A DNA stretch of 64,000 bases from Solenopsis invicta (GCF_016802725.1 NC_052672.1:4275249-4339248), one strand, 5' to 3'. Numbered from the stretch's first letter, positions 19,436 through 31,290 are shown. The notes: generated from the sequence alone by a model not told the origin. Program-made: numbers and translations.

Positions 19436-21990
19436 TATATCTATAGTCATGCAACTCGGAATCGGATTACGACTTAGCGCGTCCACGTGGACCATGCTCT
19501 TACCGGGTCTGTGCTCAATAACATAGTCAAATTCTTCTAAAAGCAGTGCCCAGCGGGCCACACGTACGCACAAGTCTTTCTTGTTCATAGTAAGCGCGAA
19601 CGCTCGGCAGTCGGTCACTATTTTAAAATGGATGCCCAACAAATATACGCGGAATTTCGTTAGGGCTCGAACAATGGAGAGCACCTCCAACTCGTAGCTC
19701 GTGTAACGCCGCTCGGCGGGCGAAGTTTTGCTACTCGAATAGTAGACTGGATGGAACGCACCATCTTCGTCGCTTTTTTGTAATAGGATCGCGCCGTATC
19801 CGTCGATTGACGCATCCGTATGCAGTTCAGTCTCCGCGTTCGCTTTATATATTCGTAATACGGGCTTGTCACATAAGATATTTTTTAGATTAAGAAATGC
19901 CCCTTTCTCTTCTTCCTCGAAACGGAACTTCGCGTTTGCCTTCAATAAATTAGTTAAAGGGCGCGCAATAATTGAATATTTTTGCACGAATTTTCTAAAG
20001 TAGCCGCTCAGCCCGAGAAAACTCTGAATTTGCTTCACGTTGCTTGGCTCTGGAAATTTACGCACCGCGTCAATTTTACGCACCGACGGGTATACTCGAC
20101 CGTTCTCTATTACGTGGCCAAGAAACTCTATCTTAGTCTGTAAAAAACGACACTTGCGCCAATTAATCTTGAGTCCTGCCTCGCTCGCGATTTTCAACAA
20201 AATCTCAAAATTTTTAATTCCTGTATTTTCATCGACAGACGGAATTATGAGATCATCGAGGTAAGTTAACACTAGCCGGTCGCGTATCGCGTCTTTAAAA
20301 ACGGTGTTAATGAATCGCTGAAAAACCGACGGCGAATTGCAAAGTCCGAACGGGACTTTCAAAAATTCATAGTGCCCGTCTGGCACTATAAAAGCCGTAT
20401 ACTTTTGACTGTCCTTTTCTATCGGGACGTGAAAAAAACCGTTCTCCAGATCCAACGTACTGAAATATATCATGCCTTGCAAGAAATCTACCTGGTCTTC
20501 TATTAGCGGAAGCGGATATCTATCGCGTACAATTTTTTTATTAAGCTGGCGATAGTCCACGCACAATCGGGCGCTCCCGTCTTTCTTTTCCACTAAAACT
20601 ATCGGACTCGCGTAGTCGGACAGTGATGGTTGCGCAATGCCATCTCGAATCCACTCGGAAATAATGCCGTTCACTTTTTCTTTTTCCACTGCGGGCAATC
20701 GACGGGCTCTCTGATATTCCGGCTCTTCATCTTTTAAAATAATTGACATTTTAACACTAGTCTCTTTAGCCTTATTTGGTTTGTAATTGTTTATAATATT
20801 CTCAATAACCGTTCGACGCTCGTTACTCGAAATATGTGACAGATCTGCTTTGTCGGTCTCTTTGCGCTCGAGATCTATTTGAAAGATCTCGGAAAGCGTT
20901 TGATCTTTCGCTATCGTATTTTCCACGGGATTAATCGACACATTACCGTTTTTTATGTGTAAGTCGACTGTATTCAAAAAATCTGCACCGATTAATAATT
21001 TATGACTAATCATATCATTTGCAACGACTCGAATTAAAATAGGATAAGAATGCCCGTCGACAGCTAATTCCGCACGGAATTCTCCTAAAGCTACGTTTTC
21101 CTTTAACCCTACGCCGCGAAATCGCGTTTCTCGGTACTCTAACGACGGAGATCCTATGTCGGAATGTTGATTCGCACGCATTAAACATAGATCGCTCCCA
21201 GTATCAATTAGCGCGACAATGTTACAACCGTTTACCGTAACCTCCTTTTTACATTTCGTTTGCGTTACCTGCGTTGCGACGTAACTATCTTTTACCTCTG
21301 CTCGCTTCTCGGAACATTTCGCCGCAATGTGCCCACGCTCACCGCATTTGAAGCACTTCGGTCCGTTCTCCTTCGTCGGGCAGTCTTTACCAAAGTGATC
21401 GGGCAGGCCGCAGTTAAAACAATTCCTCTTCACACTTGGCGTCGTCTTCTTCTGCTCGCTCTTTCCGCTCTCGCCACTCTTCTCCGCCTTCGCTCGAAAC
21501 TGTGACTTCTCCTCGCCGTGCCCCGGATGCCTTTTGTCCCAGAGCGTTATCCGCTCAAATCTCTCCATCAGTGCGGCTCTCGAGTCGAGGCCGCCGATTC
21601 GCGCCTGATTCCTCAGCCCGCGGTCAGGGATGCCGTCAATGATATATTCGACGAGTTCCTCTTCGTCAAACGGCAGGCGATTCCCCAAGATGACCTTCTG
21701 GTGCATGTAATCGGCGAAGGTCTCGCCTTTCCTCCACACACGCTCCTCGAACTTTTTACGTAGTGCCACTCTGCTCGGTCGATGATCGAACATGGTTCTG
21801 AGCTCGTGTAGCAATGCCTCTAAGGATATCTCCATGTATTCGGCCTTGGAATGCAGCCACTCTAGCGCCTTCCCTTTCAGCCGCATCCCGATCAGTATCC
21901 TCGTGTGTTCGTCGTCCAATCGGTAGGTCCGTCTCAACATTCTCAGTTGACTCTCCCAGATGTCAAAATTGCCCGTCGTACCGTCGAACG
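19436..21990 (-). CDS. pol: Gypsy Gag C-terminus, protease, RT and RNase H
   Basis: One open frame: Gag capsid region (LDDEHTRILIGMRLKGKALE…), two zinc knuckles (CFNCGLPDHFGKDCP and CFKCGERGHIAAKC), protease ALIDTGSDLCLM, RT (LTYLDDLII near 20265) and RNase H (TELHTDASIDGYGAILL, later IVTDCRAF). It ends at the chromodomain-less linker MTIDI, where the mariner enters at 19435. Read-through into the mariner terminal repeat adds a few residues before a stop at 19403. Separated from the N-terminal Gag frame by a shift near 21990. Confidence 0.93.
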
Positions 21991-22443
21991 AAGCTCGGCT
22001 ATGGCACTCATGTTTGCTCTAGGTTGCGTCGACCTGATCTCCGTATTCGATGCGTAATGCGCATCTGATACACGAGCGGATGCCCGCGATTGAGTCTTCA
22101 GCATCTCGATTTCGCGTTTCAAGATCTCCAGCTCCATCTCGATTACGCGCGGGTCTCTAGGGTGATGCCCTGAAGATGTCTCGTTTCCGGTACCTCTCTC
22201 ATTCTCTCCTGTATTACCGGCTTCTTCCAGGTTCCCCGTCGCCTGATCCTCTGGTTGTTCCTCGGTCCAAACGCCGGAAGGAAGTGATTCGTCTAAACGC
22301 TTTATTAACTCGCTCTTAGTACCGGAACTGGATAGTCCCAACTCTCTCAGTCTCTCTTTCAGCTCTGCCACCGTCAGATCGTTCGCGTATCTGGTACTCA
22401 TTGCTCGTCTCTTCAGGTTCACAATAAACTCAAAACTCGACAC
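21943..22443 (-). CDS. gag: Gypsy Gag N-terminus with SAP-like domain
   Basis: Likely start MSTRYANDLTVAEL near 22401. It contains a SAP-type helix-extended-helix segment (LKERLRELGLSSSGTKSEL), a nucleic-acid-binding fold seen in some insect gypsy Gags, then a charged region. The frame runs into a stop at 21943, but homology passes to the next frame near 21990. Confidence 0.82.
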   Translation of the reverse strand: MSSFEFIVNLKRRAMSTRYANDLTVAELKERLRELGLSSSGTKSELIKRLDESLPSGVWTEEQPEDQATGNLEEAGNTGENERGTGNETSSGHHPRDPRVIEMELEILKREIEMLKTQSRASARVSDAHYASNTEIRSTQPRANMSAIAELRSTVRRAILTSGRVN

Positions 22444-22487
22444 TCGACACTCGCGGAACTCGTTATACTACGGATCTAACTAGCCCG

Positions 22488-22505
22488 ATCCCGGACGAGC
22501 CCCCA
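22488..22505 (-). other. Gypsy primer-binding site, tRNA-Pro type
   Basis: On the element strand: TGGGGGCTCGTCCGGGAT, seven bases inside the 5' LTR. This 18-mer is the well-known tRNA-Pro primer complement. Confidence 0.85.
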
Positions 22506-22512
22506 AAGTGTA

Positions 22513-22826
22513 TGTGGGATCAATTAAGGACTTTTAGATAATAAGTATAATATGTATATTTCGTTGAGTGTCTACAGAACGCTCTCTCGACTCGTAGGAT
22601 CGTTTCTCTCTGATCGCTCGAAATCTTCTGCCTCTGGCTTGTTCTGCCTACTCGCCTTTACCCCTTTTGCCTGATACATACGTGCGTCCATTCGCAGATG
22701 TTACATTTACGCGCTTTGAATACAATTGATTGTGTGTTTTATGAAGCTACCATAAAACAATACATGTTTCGGACAATGGCAATCCTTTTCGTCAAACGAC
22801 GCTTTTCTTCTACGACACATGTTCTT

Positions 22827-22873
<47 letters not shown>

Positions 22874-22920
22874 CTCTCATTCTCATTCTTTTTCCTTAGC
22901 TAACATTTTAACATCCTACA
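22513..22920 (-). repeat. Gypsy 5' LTR
   Basis: 408 bp; (CT)n at about 22829-22870 is longer than in the other LTR and explains the length difference. Confidence 0.93.
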
Positions 22921-23094
22921 ATATTTATATTTTTAGATTATTTTTTTAAGTGTTAAATGATTTTTTTTATAATTTGAAAAAAATTTTAGTATTAGTTTGT
23001 ATTTCTATTGTCAATATCATATTATTTAATAATAAAGTTATTTGTGGAATAAGTTATTATTATACTCATACTTATTATTAATGCTACATATTAT

Positions 23095-24010
23095 ATGACA
23101 ATAGCGTTCCAACAAGCTTATGCAAATCCAAATCTTTCGCTGCATTCATAAATAGATTTGTATAAAGTTTATCATACGTCTCGTACACTGGCAGATCCAA
23201 TTGATTGAAACTGCAATTAGAGAATACAGTTTTAGCCCACTTTTATATCGATTTAATTTCAGCTTATACACGCATATGAGAAAGTATTACAAAAATTTCT
23301 TTCTTCAGATACTTATCGAGTATGTGCAGATGGAAGTTTGTCTGTTGACCTATTTTTCTGTGAATTTGGAACTTTTATATGCAATTCATGCCTTCTAACA
23401 CAGCAAAATCTTGTAACGACACTTTGGACGTAACGAATTGTAAGAACTTCGCACGATCCGCTTGATCAAAACTATGTAATACACTAGAACCATTGAATCT
23501 GTAAGTGAAAAAAAAAAAAAAAAAAATATAGTATAATTCAATTCTTTCAAACTTGAGATAATACAAAATATCAAAATGTAGTACCTGTAAAGACATAGCA
23601 GTGTATTTATGATGTTCAGTATTTGCTACAAGATTCTCGATATCTACATAAGGCACGATGACCAATAAGTCAAATTCTTGTTCATTAAATATGGAAATCA
23701 GTCGTTTAGGTATAATATCATAAAAGCCTTCCAAGAATACATTTAACCTGTAGCGATGAAGATTTAAAGTATAAAAATAACGTAGAACGTAAAAACGTAA
23801 TTAAACAAATAGTTAAAGCAAACAATATATCTTCCTACTAGATTTTAGAAAATTCACTTACTGCTTACGAATTGTTTCAGTCATTTTCATTTGACACACG
23901 AGCCTAATATATTCAAGTTTGGTCTCTTCTGTAACAAGCTTATGCAAATCCAAATTTTTCGCTGCATTCATAAATTGCCTTGAGATTTGTACGGAGTTTA
24001 TTATATGACT
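23095..24010 (-). pseudogene. Captured HUWE1-like HECT exons (right arm copy)
   Basis: Inverse copy of 9742-10645 with very few differences. The central exon reads LEGFYDIIPKRLISIFNEQE here (Ile where the left copy has Val). Intron boundaries, the premature stops and the duplicated last-exon end are shared, so these defects predate the formation of the two arms. Confidence 0.9.
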
Positions 24011-24217
24011 TTATTATTTGGTCTAATTAAGCTTAAATTATTAATTAGACCAAAGCCGATCGAATCTTATGTCGTACACCTTGGATACGAACGTTTGACA
24101 TGGTTTGACGTTGCGCGCAAAACTCGACGGATGCAGTCGTTCTCATCTCTCGTTAAAGGTGCGCGTTCAGGAACTCATCAAGAAAAAAGTGTTGCTACCT
24201 TTTAGCTCACGACTGTA

Positions 24218-26331
24218 CACTAGGTTCCACCGATGCCTTAACACATGAACTTGTACGCGTGTCAGTGCATATCGATATAGTAAATTCGGCGTGTTCCGAC
24301 TCAAGATATTTTTACATTTCATGCCTGTCATCTGACGATTATACTCGATTAAATTATTAACAACAATTTACCTTTTTTTAGTTTTAGTTAAATTTTTCTT
24401 ACATTAAAGTATATAACCAATTTTTAAGTCGAAATTAAATGTAATTGGTTTACTTTCAGAAAATTAATAAATATTGATAATAATATAAATGTTATATTAA
24501 ATTTTAAAATATATATGTATTTTATATGATTTTTAAATGCAATTTAAATGTTATTTAATTTACCTAATACTCTGTAGATGCTTGAATTTTTCAATCGATA
24601 GATTTTTTTTATAAATTCAAGATAAAAACATTAAACTATTTTTCAATTTTTATGATTCCATGACATAAGGTCTTCAATTCATAAATATAAAATTAGACTT
24701 GGACCTTAATAATATTACTCTTAGACATTAATAAAAATATTTTTTACATTTATTTTTGATGCAAATTTTGATTATAAAGAATGAAAATAACATTTAAACA
24801 TTTTTTTCGCCCTGATTTCGTTGATGGATCACCTTAACAAAATTACATGTGAAACTTTGTTCCCAACTGCTATAAAAAATATTTTTTCAGGTTTTTTTCA
24901 AAAAGTAGGCCACAATGAAATAATTTAAAATAATATTTTTTTTCAATTTTTATCGCAAAATGAGCGGGTAAATTATTTCTGTCAGCTCTTTAACGTTTAT
25001 TTGTCTACAAAATTCATATTAAAATATTTTGCTGATCACAAGTTTAAAGTTAGTGATAGCTAAATTTTTTTTCAATTTTTATAATTCCATAACGTAAGGT
25101 TTTTATTTCATAACTATGAAATAAATGCTTATGTTGTGGAAATATAAAAATTAAAAAGTTATTTAGTTATCGCCAACTTTCAACTTGTGATCAGCAAAAC
25201 ATTACAATATGGAATATAGAGAAATAAAGCGTTAAAGAGCTGGTAGAAACGATTTATCTGCTCATTTTTTGAAGAAAATTAATAAGAAAAATGTTATTTT
25301 AATTTTTTTCATTGTGGCGCACCTTTAGAAAAAATCTGATAAAAATATATTTTGTAGAAGTTGGGAACAAAGACAACACATGTAATTTTTTCAAGGTAGT
25401 AAATCAACGAAATCACGGTAGAAAAAACGTTTAAAAGCTATTTTCATTTTTTTAAAATCAAAATTTGCATTGAAAACAAATGTAAAAAATATTTTTATTA
25501 ATGTCTAAGTCTAATTAATTTTTTAGAAGTTTTCAAATTTTTATTTAATTTGTTACTAAGAAAATCGTGAAAATGTAAAAAATAATCGTTTTCGCTCTAT
25601 CTTGGGCACGTCTTCATATAGAAAGAAGGCCAACTTGAAAAGCCGTAGGGGCACTTTTACTATACTTATTCCGCTAGGCCTTTTATTAATTTTTAAAAAA
25701 TCATTTCAAGATCGTGAAAAAACATTCCCATTTGAATATGGATTTGATCCAATTTTAAATAATCAAATACCCTTCAGAATTCAATTTCTTTTAATTTGAT
25801 TATTTTTCTTAATCTTTGATATTGAAATTATCTTATTATTCCTCTCATTTATTTATTTAAATTCATTAATTTGTCTATAATTTTATCCTCATTCTTTATT
25901 TTATTTACTTTACTTATATGTCTTTATCTTGAATTTATAGAAAAATCTATCGATTGAAAAATTTAAGCATCTACAGAGTATTAGTTAAATTAAATAACAT
26001 TTAAATTGCCTTTGCAAATCATATAAAATACATATATATTTTAAAATTTAATATAACATTTATATTTATTATCAATATTTATTAATTTTCTTAAAGTTAA
26101 CCAATTACATTTAATTTTGACTTAAAAATTGATTATATACTTTAATCTAAGAAAAATTTAATTAAAACCAAAAAAAGGTAAATTATTGTTAATAATTTAA
26201 TTGAATATAATCGTCAGATAACAGGCATAAAATGTAAAAATATCTTGAGTCGGAACATGCCGAATCTATCATATCGATATGGCTTGACACGCATACAAGT
26301 TCATGTGTTAAGGCATCGGTGGAACTTAGTG
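24218..26331. mobile_element. Palindromic TA-flanked element with NUMT inside
   Basis: Arms start CACTAGGTTCCACCGATGCC and end in its complement (one mismatch), flanked by TA (24216-24217, 26332-26333). The arms pair along nearly their whole length around a centre near 25100. The right arm has about 410 bp of unrelated DNA (25516-25925) holding nad3. Its left TA is also the right TA of the Tc1-type element. Confidence 0.85.
25640..25925 (+). pseudogene. nad3: NUMT: mitochondrial nad3 fragment
   Basis: Translated with the insect mitochondrial code, the region from 25668 reads FKKSFQDREKTFPFEYGFDP, then IPFRIQFLLI-W-LFFLIFDIEIILLF. These are the conserved NADH dehydrogenase subunit 3 segments (DREK.SPFECGFDP, FLIFDVEI). 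The W is a TGA codon, Trp in mitochondria but stop in the nucleus, as expected for transferred organelle DNA. A TAA and drift follow in the C-terminal part. No nuclear function expected. Confidence 0.85.
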
Positions 26332-26555
26332 TACTCACCTATTAATAGTTTCAACTGGCTTACTCTTTTGTAAAATACATTTGGTTTTGGATATATTAGA
26401 AATAAAATGTGCTCCTTGTGGTGTTATGTTTGTATAAGTTCTAAAAATTACTTATACAATTAATTATATAAAACAATTATATTACAAAATTAGTTATAAT
26501 AAAAATAAAAAAGCATATAATCTAATTTATCTTATAGAAAGGTAATAGAACTTAC

Positions 26556-27043
26556 TTCCTGCTTTTAACAAAAGTATCCAAAAATTTCATGTTGTTATAT
26601 AATAAGAACGTAGGTCTTGTAAATGCTCCACTGCCACTTCGGGTTTCTAGTTCTCTTCTTTTCTTTTCGCGAGAAAATTTTTCTCTAAGTCTTTGCCATC
26701 TATTTTGACAATCCGTAACTGTAATTAACAATAAAAAAGATATTAATAAAAGCAAAGAAAAAAAGTAAAGAGAAAAATATGTAGTTGATGACTTATGAAA
26801 TATAAAATTTATAATTTATAAAAATAATAAAAAATTACTTGGTAACTTTAAATATTCAGAAATTTCCATCCATGTACGTTCCATCTTCTTTGCGTTTTTA
26901 AAATCTGTTGCACTTTTATCATAAAGAAAGGGAAAGTTTTTAACGAGATCTATTAGAACAACATCAGCATCTTCTACACAATATTCGTATGTACAATCCT
27001 GCTCATTCATGTTTTCTTTGTCACTGGATAATTCACAATCCAT
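26556..27043 (-). CDS. MADF/BESS-type Harbinger accessory protein, exons 1-2
   Basis: Exon 1 is 27043-26839, from the Met of MDCELSSDKEN, and exon 2 is 26718-26556. Donors (A|GTAATT at 26838; GTAAGT at 26555-26550) and acceptor (TTACAG before 26718) have matching phases. Together they form a MADF domain, a Myb/SANT-like DNA-binding fold: LIDLVKNFPFLYD, then WMEISEYLKLP, then NRWQRLREKFSREKKR and the final FLDTFVKSR. The C-terminal exon is at 2804-2414, beyond a 23.75-kb intron. 205+163+391 nt gives exactly 253 codons without a stop, so the gene may still be expressible. Confidence 0.85.
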
Positions 27044-27475
27044 CTTGAGAGTATTTTCAACAGATGAAATAACTACAAAATAAATATTTTTTATTTGATA
27101 CGATCGTAATACGAAGATTTGTCAAGCGCCGTCCTATAACATAACCTTACTTACATAAATATATCAACAATATAAAATTTTTCTGCATATGCACATGTTC
27201 TGCTTATGAGTTGTGCAGCAATTTTGTAGTCTTTATATTAAGCACGTGATTGGTTAACCTTATTATGCATATGCTTATGCGGCTACATAGGTGGTAAAAA
27301 TTTTTCGACAATGAGCGTACGCTATTTTTACGTCCTATGCAGCAATATGGCGTTCTTCATATTAAACGCGTGATTGGTCCATTTTCTTATGCATATGCTT
27401 ATGGACTTATGCAAGTTTGTGTGGATATAGCTTAACGTCATCAAACACTATTCGTATCATTCTGCAAACAGCTGT
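27044..27475 (-). promoter_or_regulatory. Upstream region of the MADF gene with direct repeats
   Basis: Two direct copies about 118 bp apart (27220-27285 and 27338-27405) share GCAGCAAT, CGTGATTGG and TTATGCATATGCTTATG. Such subterminal repeats are where Harbinger proteins often bind. I could not find the Harbinger terminal repeat itself. Confidence 0.45.
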
Positions 27476-27617
27476 GGTCACAATATGGCTGCTTGCTTAG
27501 CCAATCAAGTATCAATCAGAGGCTTGTTTTCTATTCCTGCACTAGACTGCACTGGAACGTTCCTTCTTGTTTTCACTAACGTTCAAATATATATCTATTT
27601 CACTTTAAGTGCACACT

Positions 27618-28973
27618 GGGTGTTTACGATAACTAATCGGATCTCGGATTGGATTGAACAATGGTACTCAACGTAGGTATAGAAAATTTCCCTAGGCTAA
27701 TCGGATTGACGATTGCTGTCTCAAATGTAATCCGATTGATGACGAAAGCATGGAGACGAGAAGCATGCTTAAAAAGTAAGTCTCTTTATTTTTTTAAATA
27801 ATAACAAAAAAAATCAAAGATAAAGTTAAAAAGAATGATTTAAATTTAGATTTATTGTAATTTTTTTTGTCTAAACACTAGATTTTGTTTAAATTTCTGT
27901 TTGTAAAAATTATTAATCTATTCTAAAGTTTGTAGTTATATCGGAAACAAATCAAAATTAATAAAACAATTATTAATTGTTAGGTACATATTAAAGCATA
28001 TAATATTTCAAGCATATCATATAGAATTCCTGTTTATTATAAACTTAGTAAAAATAACTTTGAAATTATTCAACTACATTATACATTAATCAATATTAAT
28101 TTATATGTTAAAAATCAATAATGTCTCTGAAAATGTTTTTTTTATTCTTTTCCAGATGGTAAATAAACTTCAACTCCAAGAATAAATAAAAATTACTGGA
28201 AAATGGATTGACATGAAAAGGGCATTATTGAACAATATCAATTTGTGCTAACTTAAAATTTGTAAAATCTACTATTCTTTGTTAGTTGTTTATTAGAGAG
28301 TAATAATATAAAAATGGAATATACGCATCACATATGCATACAATTATTTGAATTTTATTTATGTATATTCCGTTCTTATATTATTACTCTTTAATGAACA
28401 ACTAACAAAGAATAGCAGATTTTACAAATTTTAAGTTAGAACAAATTGATATTGTTCAATAATGCCTTTTTTATGTCAATCCATTTTCCAGTAATTTTTA
28501 TTTATTCTTGGAGTTGAAGTTTATTTACCATCTGGAAAAGAATAAAAAAAACATTTTCAGAGACATTATTGATTTTTTACATATAAATTAATATTGATTA
28601 ATGTGTAATGTAGTTGAATAATTTCAAAGTTATTTTTACTAAGTTTATAATAAACAGGAATTCTATATGATATGCTTGAAATATTATATGCTTTAATATG
28701 TACCTAACAATTAATAATCGTTTTATTAATTTTGATTTATTTCCGATATAACCACAAACTTTAGAATAGATTAATAATTTTTACAAACAGAAATTTAAAC
28801 AAAATCCAGTGTTTAGACAAAAAAAATTACAATAAATCTAAATTCAAATCATTCTTTTTAACTTTATCTTTGGTTTTTTGTGTTATTATTTAAAAAAATA
28901 AAGAGACTTACTTTTCAAGCATGCTTTTTGATCTCCACACTTTCGTCATCAATCGGATTACATTTGAGACAGC
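27618..28973. mobile_element. Fold-back element, copy 1 (right end truncated)
   Basis: Starts GGGTGTTTACGATAACTAATC. Arms of about 680 bp pair around a centre near 28330. The right arm stops at TTTGAGACAGC, about 115 bp short of a full end. No coding capacity found. Confidence 0.8.
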
Positions 28974-30689
28974 GGGTGTTTACGATAACTCATCGGATCT
29001 TGGATTGGATTGAACAATAGTACTCAACGTAGGTATAGAAAATTTCCCTAGGCTAATCGGATTGACGATTGCTGTCTCAAATGTAATCCGATTGATGACG
29101 AAAGTGTGGAGACCGAGAAGCATGCTTGAAAAGTCTCTTTATTTTTTTAAATAATAACACAAAAAATCAAAGATAAAGTTAAAAAGAATGATTTGAATTT
29201 TGATTTATTGTAATTTTTTTGTCTAAACACTGGATTTCGTTTAAATTTCTGTTTGTAAAAATTAATTAATCTATTCTAAAGTTTGCGGTTATATCGGAAA
29301 CAAATCAAAATTAATAAAACAATTATTAATTATTAGGTACATATTAAAGCATATAATATTTCAAGCATATCATATAGAATTCCTGTTTATTATAAACTCA
29401 GTAAAAATAATTTTGAAATTATTCAACTACATTATACATTAATCAATATTAATTTATATGTTAAAAATCAATAATGTATCTGAAAATGTTTTTTTTATTC
29501 TTTTCCAGATCGTAAATAAACTTCAACTCCAAGAATAAATAAAAATTACTGGAAAATGGATTGACCTGAAAAGGGCATTATTGAACCCCACATAGCACGT
29601 AATATTTCTGTGATATCACAGAATCATTGCAATATCACAGAAATATTACATATTACTGTGAAATATCACAGAAATATTACTGTGATATTACACAGTGATA
29701 ATGACATTGAAATATTCCACTGATATCGCAGAAATATCACAGAAATATTACTGTGATATTACACAGTGATAATAACATTAAAATATTCCAATGATATCAT
29801 TGCAATATATTGTTGCAATATTTAATTCCAAAGAACAAGGTAATGTCAAATGACGTTTTTATTATGTCTTATTAATGCAACGTCACTATCTCTTTGATTA
29901 ATTTCGATATTTTTAGTATCCTTAATATTCTTGGTAATTTCGGTATCCTATAGAAGAAATAAACTTACAAATAAAATAATTATGTCTTTGCCCTTTCGTG
30001 GAATAAAAGTGAAAGTTAAGAAAAAAAGTTAATTAACTTTATTATTAGTTTAGATATTTACTTAGTTTATCCCTTAAACTGTATATATGTATAAACTATA
30101 ATGTACGCTCTTCTATGTAATCTATCAATTTAATTATTGCTTTACAACTCGATCAATAACGATTTTATTAAAAAATAACAGAAAAACCTTTGTATTTGTC
30201 TTATTACCATTTATAATTTTTACAGGAGCACAAAAATCGATTTTAATTTTTAAAAATTTTTATTATAAGGTATTTAAAAAAAAAATGTTTACAAAAAGTT
30301 TTGTTAATACACATTTAATATTCACTTGGCAATAAATATTTTAAAGTATATTTAGAAGTTTTTGAAAAAAATATACATTTTTACGTCGTTTAATATTTAC
30401 TGCTCGGTACATTATTTTGTGAAATAGTTTATTCATTAATATTGATTAGACTATTAAACATCACAGTAAAAGGTTTTTCAAGTTTTTCAAATATTAAATT
30501 TCCAACAAATTTTTCTTTAAATTTCAATTTTTTTTCAACTCTATTAAAAAATATGATTATATATATTTTATCATTAATTAGGTATTTTATAATATATTTT
30601 ATAATTCATTAATTATATGTATGTATATAATGTTGCGGCTCGATCACCGACTGTCACACATACGACGAAACAAGTGAGCGCGTGCACAG

Positions 30690-31290
30690 CCGGTCTCGCC
30701 GTGTGTATAAGACTCCACGCAAACAAGTGAGTGCTGGCACCACCGCTAGGTGGCCGCGCCGCTGGAGACCTTCTCGTGAGTCAAGTGCAACCACAGGTGT
30801 TATATCTAGACGCCACTGCGGCCAACCGAGCCAACTCACCACGACTCACTAGCTCACACTTCAGTGAGATTTTAAAGAAAATCGTTGCTTGTTGTAATTT
30901 GGAAACGAATACTCGTTCTAATTTTTTTCCCAATGTGACGTCCCTTGAAAACAAAGTTGATAAACTTGTTTTAATGAACTGATTTCTGATCAGTAACGGA
31001 TTATATTTTGTCAGTTAACTGATAAAACATCATCAGTTACTGATCAGTAATCAGTTTATTGAAACAAGTTTATCAACTTTTTTTTCAAGGGGTACGTGTG
31101 GAACGCTGTTCCACATAAAATTTTATATTTTTAAATGTAAATAATATTTTGTATTGTTATTTAATCTTGAACATAAATTAAAATTATAATTCAAATTGAA
31201 TCTTTTTTAACAAAAATGAAAAAGGATACAAGAGATTTTTTTTGTAAGTTAAACATTTATTACGTTTACATTATTGTATTGTTTTAATAA
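30690..31290 (+). repeat. Dispersed repeat, copy 1
   Basis: Similar (inverted) to 36240-36670: shared TAGGTGGCC, CTCGTGAGTC, TTATATCTAG, GGAACGCTGTTCCACATAAA. Interrupted by the MITE at 30942-31091. Could be part of a SINE or a larger TE; class unknown. Confidence 0.65.
30942..31091. mobile_element. 150-bp MITE
   Basis: Inverted arms of about 55 bp starting CCCTTGAAA and ending TTTCAAGGG, each with TGATCAGTAA. Absent from the second copy of the host repeat. Confidence 0.7.

Larger units (their letters stand above)
16444..22920 (-). mobile_element. Ty3/gypsy LTR retrotransposon
   Basis: LTRs at 16444-16835 and 22513-22920 with a 4-bp duplication ATAT (16440-16443 and 22921-22924). Element orientation is minus. 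The LTRs differ by about three substitutions plus the length of a CT run. A mariner lies in its pol gene. Gag and pol carry several frameshifts. Confidence 0.95.
2935..24215. mobile_element. Large Tc1-type element with ~1.7-kb terminal inverted repeats carrying host gene fragments
   Basis: Both ends read CAGTCGTGAGCTAAAAGG inward and are flanked by TA (2933-2934, 24216-24217). The outermost 137 bp of the two arms differ at only two positions that I can see. Without later insertions the left arm is 2935-3071 plus 9673-11222 (about 1690 bp) and the right arm 24215-22921 plus 16443-16042. The interior holds two head-to-head Tc1-like transposase copies and a galactosyltransferase fragment. Later insertions are BEL (left arm), gypsy (right arm) and a mariner in that gypsy. 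The left half lacks the equivalent of about 13600-16041. It probably moves only if a transposase acts in trans. Confidence 0.85.
16042..24215 (-). repeat. Right terminal inverted repeat arm, interrupted by gypsy
   Basis: Segments 16042-16443 and 22921-24215 are the inverse of the left arm. The gypsy element splits it at ATAT, and the uninterrupted left arm shows the pre-insertion sequence near 10826-10832. Confidence 0.85.

Noticed and set aside
29600..29800. Regularly spaced short palindromes resembling a CRISPR array
   Set aside because: No constant-length spacers; they are the subterminal repeats of the CCCACATAGC element, in an animal genome.
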